NCBI GenBank assembly: GCA_030159075.1
Contig: BROG01000649.1
Coordinates: 1-64,000 of the forward strand
Reading direction: 5' to 3'
From: Atrina japonica
Taxonomy: Eukaryota > Mollusca > Bivalvia > Pterioida > Pinnidae
DNA: 64,000 bases
Position numbers and translations under genes: made by a program. Positions 53,428 to 64,000 of this stretch are shown piece by piece. A model generated the notes under the pieces. The model was not told the origin of the DNA. It saw only the letters and a list, made by a program, of their open reading frames with translations, and did not search any database. Position 1 is the first letter of the stretch; each line of letters begins with the position of its first letter.

Positions 53428-53502
53428 GTTACCCCTTTAGCTCAATTGGTAGGGCACCAGATTTATAATCTAGGGACCCTAGGTTCGATTCCCAGCAGAG
53501 AC
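53428..53502 (+). pseudogene. tRNA-like sequence, copy 2 (Ile-UAU-like anticodon loop), intact A and B boxes
   Basis: TTTAGCTCAATTGGTAGGGC (D-arm and A box), CCAGATTTATAATCTAG (anticodon stem-loop with TAT at the anticodon) and GGTTCGATTCC (perfect B box). The acceptor ends (GTTACCC and GCAGAGAC) do not pair, so it is a tRNA pseudogene or tRNA-derived element and not a working tRNA. It sits in a 257-bp tandem duplication that starts near 53130 (TGGTGTTCCTACTAGCT). Confidence 0.55.
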
Positions 53503-53619
53503 AGTTAAATGTCTCTGTGACAACATGCTAGTACTTTGTAGGTGGGATCAATTAGAAAAATGTAAAAGTTGAGGGAAACCAGGCCTCATAAGTTACACTT
53601 GTGCCAGTTTTACGTATCA

Positions 53620-53831
53620 GTTATCATGTTCACACTTTTTGATTTACCAAATAGTGGAAACATGATAATTTAATTATGTTCGTATTTTTGGTAAAACCCC
53701 TGGTAAATCAAAAAGTAGGAACATGATAATTTTATGATGTTCCTATTTTTGGTAAAATCCCTGGTAAATCAAAAAGTGAAATCATGATAATTTTATTATG
53801 TTCCTATTTTTGGTAAAACCCCTGGTAAATC
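53620..53831. repeat. Tandem and inverted 65- to 72-bp repeat
   Basis: GTTCCTATTTTTGGTAAAAC, CCCTGGTAAATCAAAAAGT and AACATGATAATTTTAT recur three times. The unit holds its own partial inversion, and a lone relative lies at about 1735-1795. Confidence 0.85.
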
Positions 53832-54780
53832 AACACCTGTATCAGTTCATGTTGTAGTCGGGCCAGTGTAAATTATAAAAACCTGTATCAGTTCATGTTG
53901 TAGTCAGGCCCAGTGTAAGTTATCAACACCTGTATCAGTTCATGTTGTAGTCGGGCCCAGTGTAAGTTATCAACACCTGTATCAGTTCATGTTGTAGTCG
54001 GGCCCAGTGTAAGTTATCAACACCTGTATCAGTTCATGTTGTAGTCGGGCCCAGTGTAAGTTATCAACACCTGTATCAGTTCATGTTGTAGTCGGGCCCA
54101 GTGTAAGTTATCAACACCTGTATCAGTTCATGTTGTAGTCGGGCCCAGTGTAAGTTATCAACACCTGTATCAGTTCATGTTGTAGTCGGGCCCAGTGTAA
54201 GTTATCAACACCTGTATCAGTTCATGTTGTAGTCGGGCCCAGTGTTAGTTATCAACACCTGTATCAGTTCATGTTGTAGTCGGGCCCAGTGTTAGTTATC
54301 AACACCTGTATCAGTTCATGTTGTAGTCGGGCCCAGTGTTAGTTATCAACACCTGTATCAGTTCATGTTGTAGTCGGGCCCAGTGTAAGTTATCAACACC
54401 TGTATCAGTTCATGTTGTAGTCGGGCCCAGTGTAAGTTATCAACACCTGTATCAGTTCATGTTGTAGTCGGGCCCAGTGTAAGTTATCAACACCTGTATC
54501 AGTTCATGTTGTAGTCGGGCCCAGTGTAAGTTATCAACACCTGTATCAGTTCATGTTGTAGTCGGGCCCAGTGTAAGTTATCAACACCTGTATCAGTTCA
54601 TGTTGTAGTCGGGCCCAGTGTTAGTTATCAACACCTGTATCAGTTCATGTTGTAGTCGGGCCCAGTGTTAGTTATCAACACCTGTATCAGTTCATGTTGT
54701 AGTCGGGCCCAGTGTAAGTTATCAACACCTGTATCAGTTCATGTTGTAGTCGGGCCCAGTGTAAGTTATCAACACTTGAA
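53832..54780. repeat. 47-bp satellite array, about 20 units
   Basis: Unit CAACACCTGTATCAGTTCAT then GTTGTAGTCGGGCCCAGTGT and AAGTTAT. Variants differ mainly at AAGTTAT/TAGTTAT. Edge units are diverged (from 54780). Confidence 0.97.
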
Positions 54781-55639
<859 letters not shown>

Positions 55640-55734
55640 GGGGAGATGACGTTATAATATAGGAAAAATAAAAATAATAAAAATTTTGAAAATTAATTTA
55701 AAGAAAATATTTCAACATATTAAAATGAGCTCAA

Positions 55735-56015
55735 ATCAATATTGAAGATACACTTTTAAAAAATTATTTCGATAAAAAATTTATTGGATTTAACGCTTGG
55801 AAAAAAACCTGAACCAAGGCGATGGTCCATAAAGAGTTTGTTAAAAAGAGAAGTAGATAAAAGAAGAGGATATAGTTTTGATCAGAAATTAATGAAAAAT
55901 ATACTTTTAAAAAATTATTCGATAAAAATTTATTGGATTTAACGCTTGGGAAAAAAAACCTGAACCAAGGGATGGTCCATAAAAGAGTTTTTGTAAAAAG
56001 AGGAAGTAGATAGAA
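55735..56015. repeat. Tandem duplication of about 160 bp at the start of the polymerase gene
   Basis: AAAAAATTATTTCGATAAAA, TTTATTGGATTTAACGCTTGG and CTGAACCAAGG(C)GATGGTCCA occur at 55757-55835 and 55907-55985. The copies differ mostly by single A insertions. Confidence 0.85.
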
Positions 56016-59000
56016 AGAAGACGGATATCGTTATTGGTAAAACATTAATGAAAAAATTATATGAAAAGTTTACAACTTTTTTTGATGATTATAAGGTTGT
56101 ATATTGAATCCAAGAAAATATTATGAGTATAGACCGTTCTATTTTTAAATCTCGTTTACTCGGTAATAAACGATAGAAATTTACAAACGTGATAAAATAC
56201 GTATTATCATTTTTTTTAATCAACCAAAAATTTAGCACTCCGTTTAGTATTAAATTTCTTTCTATTTCAAATGATTTATCAGAAGAAGATTTATACGAAG
56301 TCATTGTCCAAATTTATAGAATATCAAAGAGGTTCCTTTTAAATGAGGTATAAATAACAGTTCATTCTGTAAAAAATGCCAAGAGGAGAAGGGAGACCCC
56401 AATAAACCTGGTAACAAATAAGAACTTCGTCTTCGAAAAAGATAGTATCTTACGATTAAAAACGATGATGATCCATTGTGCTGGCAAGAACCATAGTGAC
56501 GGCGAGTGGCCAACAAAACATAAAGATAAATGGTCAAATTCCCCAGATTAAAAAAAGGTTTTTATGCTTCTAGAAGATTACAAACAATAGAAGTCTAAAA
56601 AACTTCACGGACGGGATAGCGAACGTTTCCCAATCTAGTGAGCACGGGACTGTACTTAGAAGAGTAAAAACGTTTGCGATCACTAGTGTGCAGTCAAAGC
56701 ATTTAGTGGATCGTGTGAACAGTTTAATAAGATAGTCCTATACGGCTGACGGAAGTGGGGACGAACGCTCTTTATCCTTTACAAAAATTAAAAATTCACT
56801 TCGACGTGATTACGGACTATGACGGGTTTTTTAGTAAAAATTATTATTGTCACGTTTGTAAAAATAGTTACGATTAAACGAGATTGTCATAATGTTCCGA
56901 GAAACAGGTTTATCGTGGTTTTTAGCAGTAACTTGCTTTCAAATAGGCACAGAAATAGTGGTAACGATTGCAATAGGAAAATTTAAAAGGCGGAAAAAAA
57001 TGTTTTTAGACGAACATTTAACGTGTTGAGGAATGAAGAAGGAAAAAACCAGATACAGTTTGTTCCACTGTTCATTAAATGTTTAAACTGCGAACGGACG
57101 ATCACAAACAATTTTAATTAACTATATGCGGTTTTTCAAAACTCGTTTTAATTGTAAATCTTTATTGTGATATGAACTAAACACGTGTGTTTCATGTTAA
57201 ATCAACAATGTACAGGTGGGAAAATGTAAAACACGGTATAATTGTGATTCTACTAACTTTATTTGGAACAAATGTATAGTTGTAAAACACAACCCGAAAA
57301 TTATTATTTTTATGGACATAGGGAAAGCCATGCAAGAAACGGTGTGTACAAATACCGAATTTAATTGTGTGATCAAGACTTTAAAGGGGCATTCATACGA
57401 ATTTTCTAACATAGACGATTTTTGTAAGATATATTTTAGATAAGAAAAATGTACGTTCATAGCTTCATAATGCAAAAGCAGACGATTCACCAATTTTTAC
57501 TTAAATATTTCGTGGAGCATAATTTTACCCCCGATTGTATCTATAATGTACAAAATAAGTATATGAATGAAATTAAAAAAAAATTAAGGTTATTGCCTCT
57601 ATAAATTTGTCTCAATCTGCTCTGTTACCGAAGTTTCCAAGAACCTTGGCATTAGACGAATTAAAGAACGGGATTTATTTGCACATTTCTGTAATAAACA
57701 GTGTAGTAATTCAAAATTTACGTGGGATCGTTACCGAGTAAAAAAAACATCTATGGTTACGAATTATATGAGCGTTTAAAAAGAGAAAGAATTTTTAAAA
57801 TGGTACGATAGTCGTAAAAATGACGTATTTGATTTCCAGAAAAGAATTTGAAGGAGTGTACTGTATTTCGACGTCGGATTTATTACGTCAGTCCATGTTG
57901 AATTCAGGAAAGCTTTAACGAGTTGGAAAACATTAGATCCGTTGCAGTATATATACTATGAGCTCGTGTATGTTGGCTATTTATAGAAGCAATTACATGC
58001 CCGAAAATACGATAGCCGTCATAAGCTTATCGACGGGTTCCCTGAAATGTCAGCGCGGGAAATCCGTTCTTGGTTGGTCACGTGGGCAGATAAAGAATTC
58101 GTCTCTATTCGACACGCTTTGAACGGGTGGTGAAGTTAATTTACCCGACATCGGTAAGTCGATCGGGTATTGCGAAGACACGAAGACGGTTACGAATTTT
58201 AAAGGGTTGTTTTTGGCGGACGGGTGTGTATGGTCACTGTGAAAGTGTTACTCGCGAGACACCATAAATAATAAGAAACAAATAGACATATGGAAACGCT
58301 TAGCGGAAAACGAACCTCCGAGAAAAACAAGGAAGATAAAGCATGCCGGTTTTAATTTATTAGAGGGTTTGGACAATGGATGCGACATAAAGATCATAAT
58401 AACTTAAATATATTGTAACTCCGTTAAAACCTCGAGATGCCTTTTTTGGAGGTAGAACAAAGTAACAAAATTAATATATAATTTCAAAGGAAAAAGAAAA
58501 AGGAAGATCGTGATTTTGTTAGTTTATATCCGACGGTTCAGTTCTAATAAGAATATCCATAGGTCATCCTAATTAAGATATTTAAATCCCGAAAGCGTCG
58601 ATCGAGTTGGTTATGGTTCGTCAAATGTATAGTTATTTCCTCCTAGAAAAATTTTATACCACCCTGTTGTTACGTAAAAAAATTAAATGGGAAATGCCAA
58701 AAAACTTTTATTTCTCTGGGCAAAAAATGTGCGGACACTAAAAATTAAGGAATGCAAACATAATGATGAGGAACGATTCTTTTATGGGTACATGGTGTAC
58801 TCCGGAATTATTGAAGGCTTTAGATAAAGGTATAAGATAGATAAAATTTACGAAAGTTTGGGTTTAAACGTTCGACGGGCATCTTTTTAAAAAAATACGT
58901 CAAGAAATTTATGGAAGATCACGATGGAAAGCTCTAAAATAAAACGTTGGTCCAGATACAATCTACGATCTGTAAGAAACATTATAAAAGAATAGTTAAA

Positions 59001-59785
59001 GAAAGCTTAGGATAGAACTAGGTTAAAATAGGAAATTTTAATGCCGGTATGAGAGCTATATCTAGTTATGCCTTAATTCTCTTTTGGGGTAAAAATTTGC
59101 GTCAGAGAAGTTCTAAATGAAAAGAACGTAATACGTGGGAGACCCGGACAATTTTTACAAATAATTATTTTAAACGATAAATAGATAACCTTAATATTCA
59201 GTTCATAAATGATGATATAGGTTCAAATGAACTTACGATTTAGAAGATCAGTTCGTAGCAATGTGAAATATTAATATTTCATAGCTTGTTACCCACAGTC
59301 TGGGCCAAGTAATGTTTTATACGATGTTTTAGAAGTGTTAGGCGATAGTGTTTTAGGATATGATACTGGACAGTGCTTGGGTACATAGATAAGAGGACGG
59401 ATGGTCTAAAGGATAAAAAAACTGGAGACGGTCTAGGCGATTTACACCGATGAATTAGAGGGAGATTATATAGAAAATGGGCCTGCAACGGGTCAAAGTT
59501 GTTCCTTACGGTTACAGGACCCATGATAATTAAAACCGTTTTGTAAAGTCAACGGGTTTTCTCATTAATTTACGAAATTCTCTTAACATAAACCCGAAGA
59601 TACCTATGACTGGACATCGTAAAAGGAAAAGAAAAAACGAATTACAATAGTCAAAGAAAAACGCTCGTTAGAAAACATCAAAATCAATCAACTAGAAAAA
59701 TATATACCAAGAAAAGATTTTACGTTATGTTACGATAAAAGATATTTATCGTGCATAATTACATACATTTACCTTCGGTTATTAA
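55740..59785 (+). pseudogene. Protein-primed DNA polymerase B of element 2, near full length, many frame breaks
   Basis: Blocks in order, each in whichever frame is open. ISNDLSEEDLYEV near 56265-56305. DSILRLKNDDDPLC near 56440. HFDVITDYDGFFSKNYYCHV, a zinc-finger-like CHVCKNSY, near 56800-56870. HSYEFSNIDDFCK near 57390. FPRTLALDELKNGIYLH near 57635. NDVFDFQKRI near 57820. MSSCMLAIYRSNYMPENTIA near 57960. GGEVNLPDIGKSIGYCEDT near 58125. DFVSLYPTV (motif A, DxxSLYP) near 58510. FMGTWCTPELLKALDKGYKI near 58780. AGMRAISSYALILFWGKNLR (motif B) near 59045. YDVLEVLGDSVL and YDT/DS (motif C, split by one extra G) near 59320-59370. DELEGDYIEN near 59450. About 4 kb, the usual size. It replicates the element from a protein primer. 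Whether it is dead or misread is open. Confidence 0.85.
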
Positions 59786-60665
59786 CCCACCACTAATAAT
59801 TCTTCTCTGACGAAATTTCTTTGCGGTGCGGGTTCTTTTAGAGTAATAAACATCGATACCTTGCATTCTAAATTGCTATCTATTTCGTGTTTGTCGGACA
59901 CTCATAGTTAGGTATCTGTGGATCTTGTTCTACCACCTCTAATTCACCGTTGAGATAGATATCTTACTTTAGAAAAAGGGGGTAATGGACGGTTTGACAT
60001 TTATGCACAGGTATTATCATTTCGGGAGATTTAGTTTCTTAGTTTGATCGTTTTCTACGACTTGCGACAACGGTTTCACCCATTCTCTGTTCTGTCTTTG
60101 GTTTTCATCTCTTATTCGTATTGATAGCTAACAATCTTTTCACCCAACGTTCTATTAAATCGTTCAAACGATGGCTTGGTCGCGATGAAGGTTCGACTCT
60201 GTCCCTTCTTTATCTAACCCATGTTTAATCATGTGTTTGGGAGACGGCACCCATGAATTCGCGACCCGGGTTCGGACTTGTAGTAATTTTGGAAACGATA
60301 AATGCCTTTTGTTAATTTTTTCTAAAGCGTCGGCTACCTTCTTCACTATTTTTAGTTCTCAAAGGTTCTGCTTTCGTTGTATCTAGTACCACGTCGACTG
60401 AATGTTAATGCGTATTTATACGTTTTCCTCCCACCTTATCGTGTGGTAAAAACAATAGATCTGCTTGATGAATGTCATTTTTTCCACGCGTTCGAATTTT
60501 AGGTCTCACGATTTTCTTGGGGGGCCGGTAATTAAATTTGCCACACGTCTTGTTTTTTCAGGAAATCAAACGCCTCTTTTCGCTGACTTTAGCCGCTTTG
60601 GCTATTGTCTCTACCGATTGCAGTTTTTTTCTTTCCAATAATGTTTATTATCAAATTTTTTCCAT
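59782..60665 (-). pseudogene. Retroviral-type (Polinton) integrase, frame breaks
   Basis: ATG at 60665. The N-terminal helix-turn-helix part contains VETIAKAAKVSEKEAFDFLK and QDVWQIYLPA-like sequence in shifted frames. The core follows: RPKIRTRGKNDIHQADLLFL with the first acidic residue in HQAD, KTYKYALT, VADALEKINKRHLSFPKLLQ, GREFMG and LIERWVKRLL. The C-terminus has NFVREELLVV. It is a DDE-family rve integrase of the kind I know from invertebrate Polintons. It converges tail to tail with the polymerase. Its best intact ORF is only 60 codons (60346-60164). Confidence 0.8.
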
Positions 60666-60720
60666 TTTATTTATGCACGTATTTTTAAATCCGTAGAATT
60701 ACTAATCCAGTTCCCAATGA

Positions 60721-61067
60721 TCACGAATCAAATTTCTCTATCCTTTTTTGTTTTTCTGAAGGCTGATAAAAATCGCTTAATTTAGGTTCTTAGATATTTT
60801 TTCTTCTCCATAATTTGTGAGTATTAAAGACATGGCTTTGTCTACTTCTTTATAAGTAGTATAGTGCATGTCCTTCTTTTTTCAACTCTCGTTTAAAAAA
60901 TCTAATCTTTTATGCGTTCTCGAGACACGAGTCTATGGCTTTAGTTAATTTTTCCATAGCCTCGTCGTGTCTTTTTTGTTCTTCGTGATATGAAAATAAA
61001 AATGTGAACCCGAAAATTGCTAAAAGCGTTAACTAATCACTCCGATCATCATCGCTATAGTTGCCAT
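60721..61067 (-). pseudogene. Polinton-associated membrane-anchored protein
   Basis: ATG at 61067 opens a hydrophobic start (MATIAMMIGVIS). In shifted frames it goes on with IFGFTFLF, HEEQKRHDEAMEKLTKAI, YKEVDKAMSLILTNYG and LSDFYQPSEKQKRIEKF, stop at 60721. About 115 residues. This order (short membrane segment, charged helix, DFYxPS) is one I recall from proteins encoded next to Polinton integrases. Function unknown to me. It lies 56 bases upstream of the integrase on the same strand. Confidence 0.6.
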
Positions 61068-61460
61068 TTTAAATAGGAACGAATTTATTTTATTTTCATG
61101 ATATCCGCGGGAATGATTCCTCTTTTTATCTAGCATGTCCTTGTTTTTGTAAGTAGCTAAAGGCAAAATTCTACTAAAATATTCCAAAATCTTTAGGAAT
61201 CGTAATTCCATTTTTGGAGTCGATAATTTAATGAATTTCTTAGAAATTTGGGCATATCCTATCGCAATTCCTGTATTACGGCGGCATGTTAGACAGTATT
61301 GGGACTAAACTTTCTTCACTCATCTCTTTTTTTAATAAGAAATAAAATTATTTATAACCATTTTCGTGCGGCGGATTGAGTTTTGGTGGTGAAAAAAACT
61401 TTGGGTTTTGGGGCTGGTGTTCTGTTTTTTTCATATATATTCAGCAATCCAAGAATTGTG
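61068..61460 (-). other. Probably coding remnant, not resolved
   Basis: Short minus-strand frames (MELRFLKILEYFSRILPLAT at 61211) with no recognised motif, between two element 2 genes. 61370-61460 is rich in CCC/AAA runs on the minus strand. Confidence 0.3.
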
Positions 61461-61720
61461 AATCGCTCGCTATCCATTTACCAACTATCATTGCTATTAT
61501 CCCTGCTATTAATTGCCTATTAGCATTGCTATTCTGGTATTAACATTGCCTATAATTGCTATAGCATTTGCTATTCTGGCTATTAGCATTGCTATTTCAG
61601 GCATATAGTATTGCTATTATCATTGCTATTTTGGCTATCTCACCGTCGTTTGAGCACCCTTCTTCCCGCTCTGTCGTATCGGGTTCTTATGTTTCTCCAT
61701 TATTAATTCCACTGGATTCA
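61461..61720 (-). pseudogene. Ala/Ile-repeat hydrophobic protein remnant
   Basis: GCTATTCTGGCTATTAGCAT and similar phrases repeat about six times. The minus strand encodes hydrophobic runs (KIAMIIAILYA, LIAGIIAMIVGKWIASDSQF) in broken frames. Either a membrane or capsid-associated protein with internal repeats, or a short repeat expanded inside one. Confidence 0.35.
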
Positions 61721-62179
61721 TCTTGTTTTTCTATAGAGTCAGATTTTTTAAAATCCTATATGTTGCGACTAGAAATAGTGGCTATATGTTATCGGAGCTA
61801 AATAAGCTCCGTATTGATAATTATAATTACAAAACACATTTTCCTTTAGCATTTATCTATGAAAGGAACCTCGTTTAAATTCCTCTAATTAATTTAGGTT
61901 CATCTTTGGAGATTCAAAAAAATTGTTTAAGTGCCTTGAGAAGCTTATAGATAGATGATGGGGGGGGGGGTGTGAAATTTCCTATAGGATTTAGTCCATA
62001 CGCATGCCGAGTCTCGAATTTAATAAACGATTTAATTTTCTACTTCTTTTACTTTAAATCTTTTCAAAACTCGGACAGTAGAGGATTTCTTTCCCAAAAA
62101 ATGGACAGGATTTCCAGCACCCTATTATGGCAGATAATCTCTCCTTTAGTAGATATGTCGGGTGAGGGATAATTTTTCC
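61721..62179. other. Element 2 stretch without a recognised gene
   Basis: A G10 run lies at about 61961-61970. Short ORFs on both strands show nothing recognisable. Confidence 0.35.
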
Positions 62180-62393
62180 TTAATATTTCTTCTTCGTTAT
62201 GTTTTTATAAGATAGTAAAAGTTTTCTTATAAACTCTTTCAGTTCTGTTCTAACGTTCCTGATCTCACAAATATATAAAAATGCGAATAATACGAGTAAA
62301 ATCCATAAAATTAAGAATCCCAATAAAACGAAAATAATTATTTCGGTGAAACCGTTTTCATTTTTATTACACTTTACATAGGTATTTAAAAAA
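62180..62393 (-). CDS. Small single-pass membrane protein of element 2
   Basis: Open minus-strand frame of about 70 codons ending at 62180. A 25-residue hydrophobic segment (EIIIFVLLGFLILWILLVLF then AFLYICEI) precedes a basic tail (LKEFIRKLLLSYKNITKKKY). No ATG in the open part, so the start is lost to a frame break or spliced. Function unknown. Confidence 0.35.
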
Positions 62394-62631
62394 ACTTGTT
62401 TTTATATAGAAAAAAATTGTAATATCATAATCTTAAAACAAAAAATATTAGGAATTATTTAAAAATTTTCGGCTAGAAGAGACAATAATGTGAGTTTACC
62501 AAAAATATTTGTGTTCGTAAAATATATAAGAATAATGAGAATTGTTTCAATACAAGATAATTGATACCTAGAGAATATGATTAAAATTTAATTATACGTA
62601 TTTGACAGATCATTATGATTTTTATCATGAT

Positions 62632-63117
62632 ATGAATACTGATTATCCTTTTATAGAAGAAATTAATGATCCTTATCTAGGGGAAGTACCAACCGATCCT
62701 TTTGCAGATGATTATTATGATGCGGATTGGAATTTCATAAAGTATGCATATTATCGTTTGTATATTAGTTACAATAATAAGGATGGTGATGTTTGTAGTT
62801 ATTCTTATGATGATTATCGGCTTCTTGATTATGATGATACTGATTGGAGGAATAAATTTTATTGGTTTCGTTATTATAGCCAATATGATTATAATGAAAA
62901 GGATTACAATAAGCATTATAAATGGAAAAATTATAATAAAGAAGCCGAAGTGAAAGAGGAGTGGGATGCTTGTGTATGTTGGTATAATAAATGCGATTGG
63001 CTTTATTATAACCGTAAATTAAATAAAAAAGAAATAATGGAATTCGATGTTAATTGGAAAAGAAGATTATTTTTACTTAATCTCAAGAGATCCTTATTGT
63101 TTCAATATAAATTTTAA
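62632..63117 (+). CDS. Tyr/Asp-rich acidic protein of element 2, unknown
   Basis: 161 codons from ATG 62632 (MNTDYPFIEEINDPYLGEVP); the open frame reaches a little further upstream without an ATG. It is the longest unbroken frame in element 2. Very rich in Tyr, Asp, Asn, Lys and Trp (DDYYDADWNFIKYAYYRLYI, SYDDYRLLDYDDTDW). Not a simple nucleotide repeat. No signal peptide or membrane segment. The only plus-strand gene on this side. No family recognised. Its end may be a frame break, since aromatic-rich sequence continues past 63117 in other frames. Confidence 0.5.
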   Translation: MNTDYPFIEEINDPYLGEVPTDPFADDYYDADWNFIKYAYYRLYISYNNKDGDVCSYSYDDYRLLDYDDTDWRNKFYWFRYYSQYDYNEKDYNKHYKWKNYNKEAEVKEEWDACVCWYNKCDWLYYNRKLNKKEIMEFDVNWKRRLFLLNLKRSLLFQYKF

Positions 63118-63329
63118 AGAATGGCGTGAATATAATAAAAAAATCTGTATTCCCGACGACTTGGGATCCTCCATTAATTGGCGTAATAAATAAGAAATGT
63201 TGGTGGCTTTTAAGTAAAAAAGCTGTGGAGTCTAATGATAGTTTTTGGGCAATAAGGGTGATTATGATCATGATTATACTGGAATAAAAAGATTCTAAAT
63301 TGGTTTATAGCTTATCTTGATAGATTATT

Positions 63330-64000
63330 TATTTTATAAAAATTTTTTTAACAATGACTGTTTAAAAAAATCAGCAATATTATATTTTTAGCGAGGATGT
63401 TGATTTGTTTACGATGGTCTTGTAGTTGTTTGCCGTAAATTCTCCACTTTTCCGATGAACTTTTTTTTAAATTTTCTTTAGAATATATTTTTCTTTCATC
63501 TCACGGTATTTAGTTAATTCGCTGTTGTCTTTTGTGATACTATGGCATATTCTTCTTCTGATATTTTTTCATCCTTCTAATGCACGACTTACTAGATCTG
63601 AAATAGAATTGAGTGTACTTTCCGCTAATTTAACTATTCTAGGTCAGTCGTTTTTCAGATTTTTTAAATAATATTATTCTTATTCCTTTTCATGCTTAAA
63701 CACACGGAAACTACAAATTAATGCCATAATTGAAGATGGTAATCCCGTGCTATGGGAAAACTAAAAACTCCTACCCCACCCACGACTATGCTTCCAGTAA
63801 TTAAAGTTCCATCGAAACACCTTCGGCAGTGTTTCATGATTCTTTTATATTTTTTTTCTAATACTTTACGTGTTTCTATTCCTCTATCGAAGTCATTGTT
63901 CTATTTCGCAATTCTTTTTAGCGATATTGTTGAGGATCCTCATTTAGGGAACCGCTTGTTTAGGGAAGGATATATTTCGTTTTTACTCATCTTTTTTAAA
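63330..64000 (-). pseudogene. Polinton-associated protein with Gly-rich hydrophobic segment, frame breaks, cut by window end
   Basis: Minus-strand pieces: CRRCFDGTLITGSIVVGGVG then VFSFPIARDYH (about 63725-63825), then IVKLAESTLNSISDLVSRAL (about 63585-63645) and KISEEEYAI (about 63550). I recall this order (Cys-rich start, glycine/hydrophobic membrane-like segment, conserved LNSIS.LVS.AL helix) from Polinton neighbourhoods in invertebrates. Function unknown to me. The 5' end lies at or beyond the window edge. Confidence 0.5.

Larger units (their letters stand above)
55640..64000. mobile_element. Element 2: Maverick/Polinton with DNA polymerase B and integrase, runs off the window
   Basis: A polymerase B on the plus strand and an integrase on the minus strand converge at 59.78 kb, followed by further minus-strand and one plus-strand Polinton-type genes. 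Every long gene is broken many times by one-base changes, often at homopolymers. The left end is not defined: no TIR partner is in the window. Different in gene set and sequence from element 1. Confidence 0.8.

Noticed and set aside
53428..53502. Functional tRNA-Ile(UAU) gene
   Set aside because: The acceptor stem cannot form and the T-stem has a mismatch.

Overview
The window is eukaryotic, AT-rich, intron-containing and very repeat-dense. Bivalve-type tRNA-derived SINEs, an ependymin-related gene, an F-type-lectin-like exon and two Maverick/Polinton-type elements suggest a marine bivalve mollusc. The species cannot be told from the sequence. Nothing prokaryotic is present.

Layout. (1) 0-20 kb holds the one clear host gene: an ependymin-related secreted protein on the minus strand, with four exons between 7.5 and 15.4 kb and a retroelement in intron 1. 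(2) 18-24 kb holds foldback elements, a MITE, SINEs and two LINE fragments. (3) 24.4-31.8 kb is one 28-bp satellite array of roughly 260 units. (4) 32-38.5 kb is SINEs, MITEs and solo retroelement 3' ends. (5) 38.5-51.0 kb is a decayed 12.5-kb Maverick/Polinton-like element (element 1) with long terminal inverted repeats. It carries a broken protein-primed DNA polymerase B, a conserved Polinton ORF, an AT-hook protein, a BIR/IAP protein and several very small genes. Two retroelements of one RT family are nested in it, one with a 29-bp target-site duplication. (6) 51.0-55.6 kb holds tandem repeats, one F-type-lectin-like exon, a duplicated tRNA-like sequence and a 47-bp satellite. (7) 55.6-64.0 kb is a second Maverick/Polinton (element 2). 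Its polymerase B and integrase can be followed almost end to end, but only across many one-base frame breaks, so open-reading-frame searches miss it.

The most unusual signal is in element 1. Its small genes near the ends (about 39.85-40.15, 47.9-49.4 kb) end in sequences that look like the 3' stem-loop of replication-dependent histone mRNAs: a 6-bp stem of GGCCCT/AGGGCC type, a 4-base loop, then ACCCA, followed 10-25 bases on by a purine-rich AAAAGAAACC box like the histone downstream element that pairs with U7 snRNA. One copy lies in each terminal inverted repeat. At least two of the genes also have TATA/CCAAT/CRE promoters, and the terminal repeats carry conserved CRE, ETS and YY1-type motifs. 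Together this suggests a selfish element whose small genes use the host's S-phase, poly(A)-independent histone mRNA pathway. The motif is read directly; the use of the pathway is inference.
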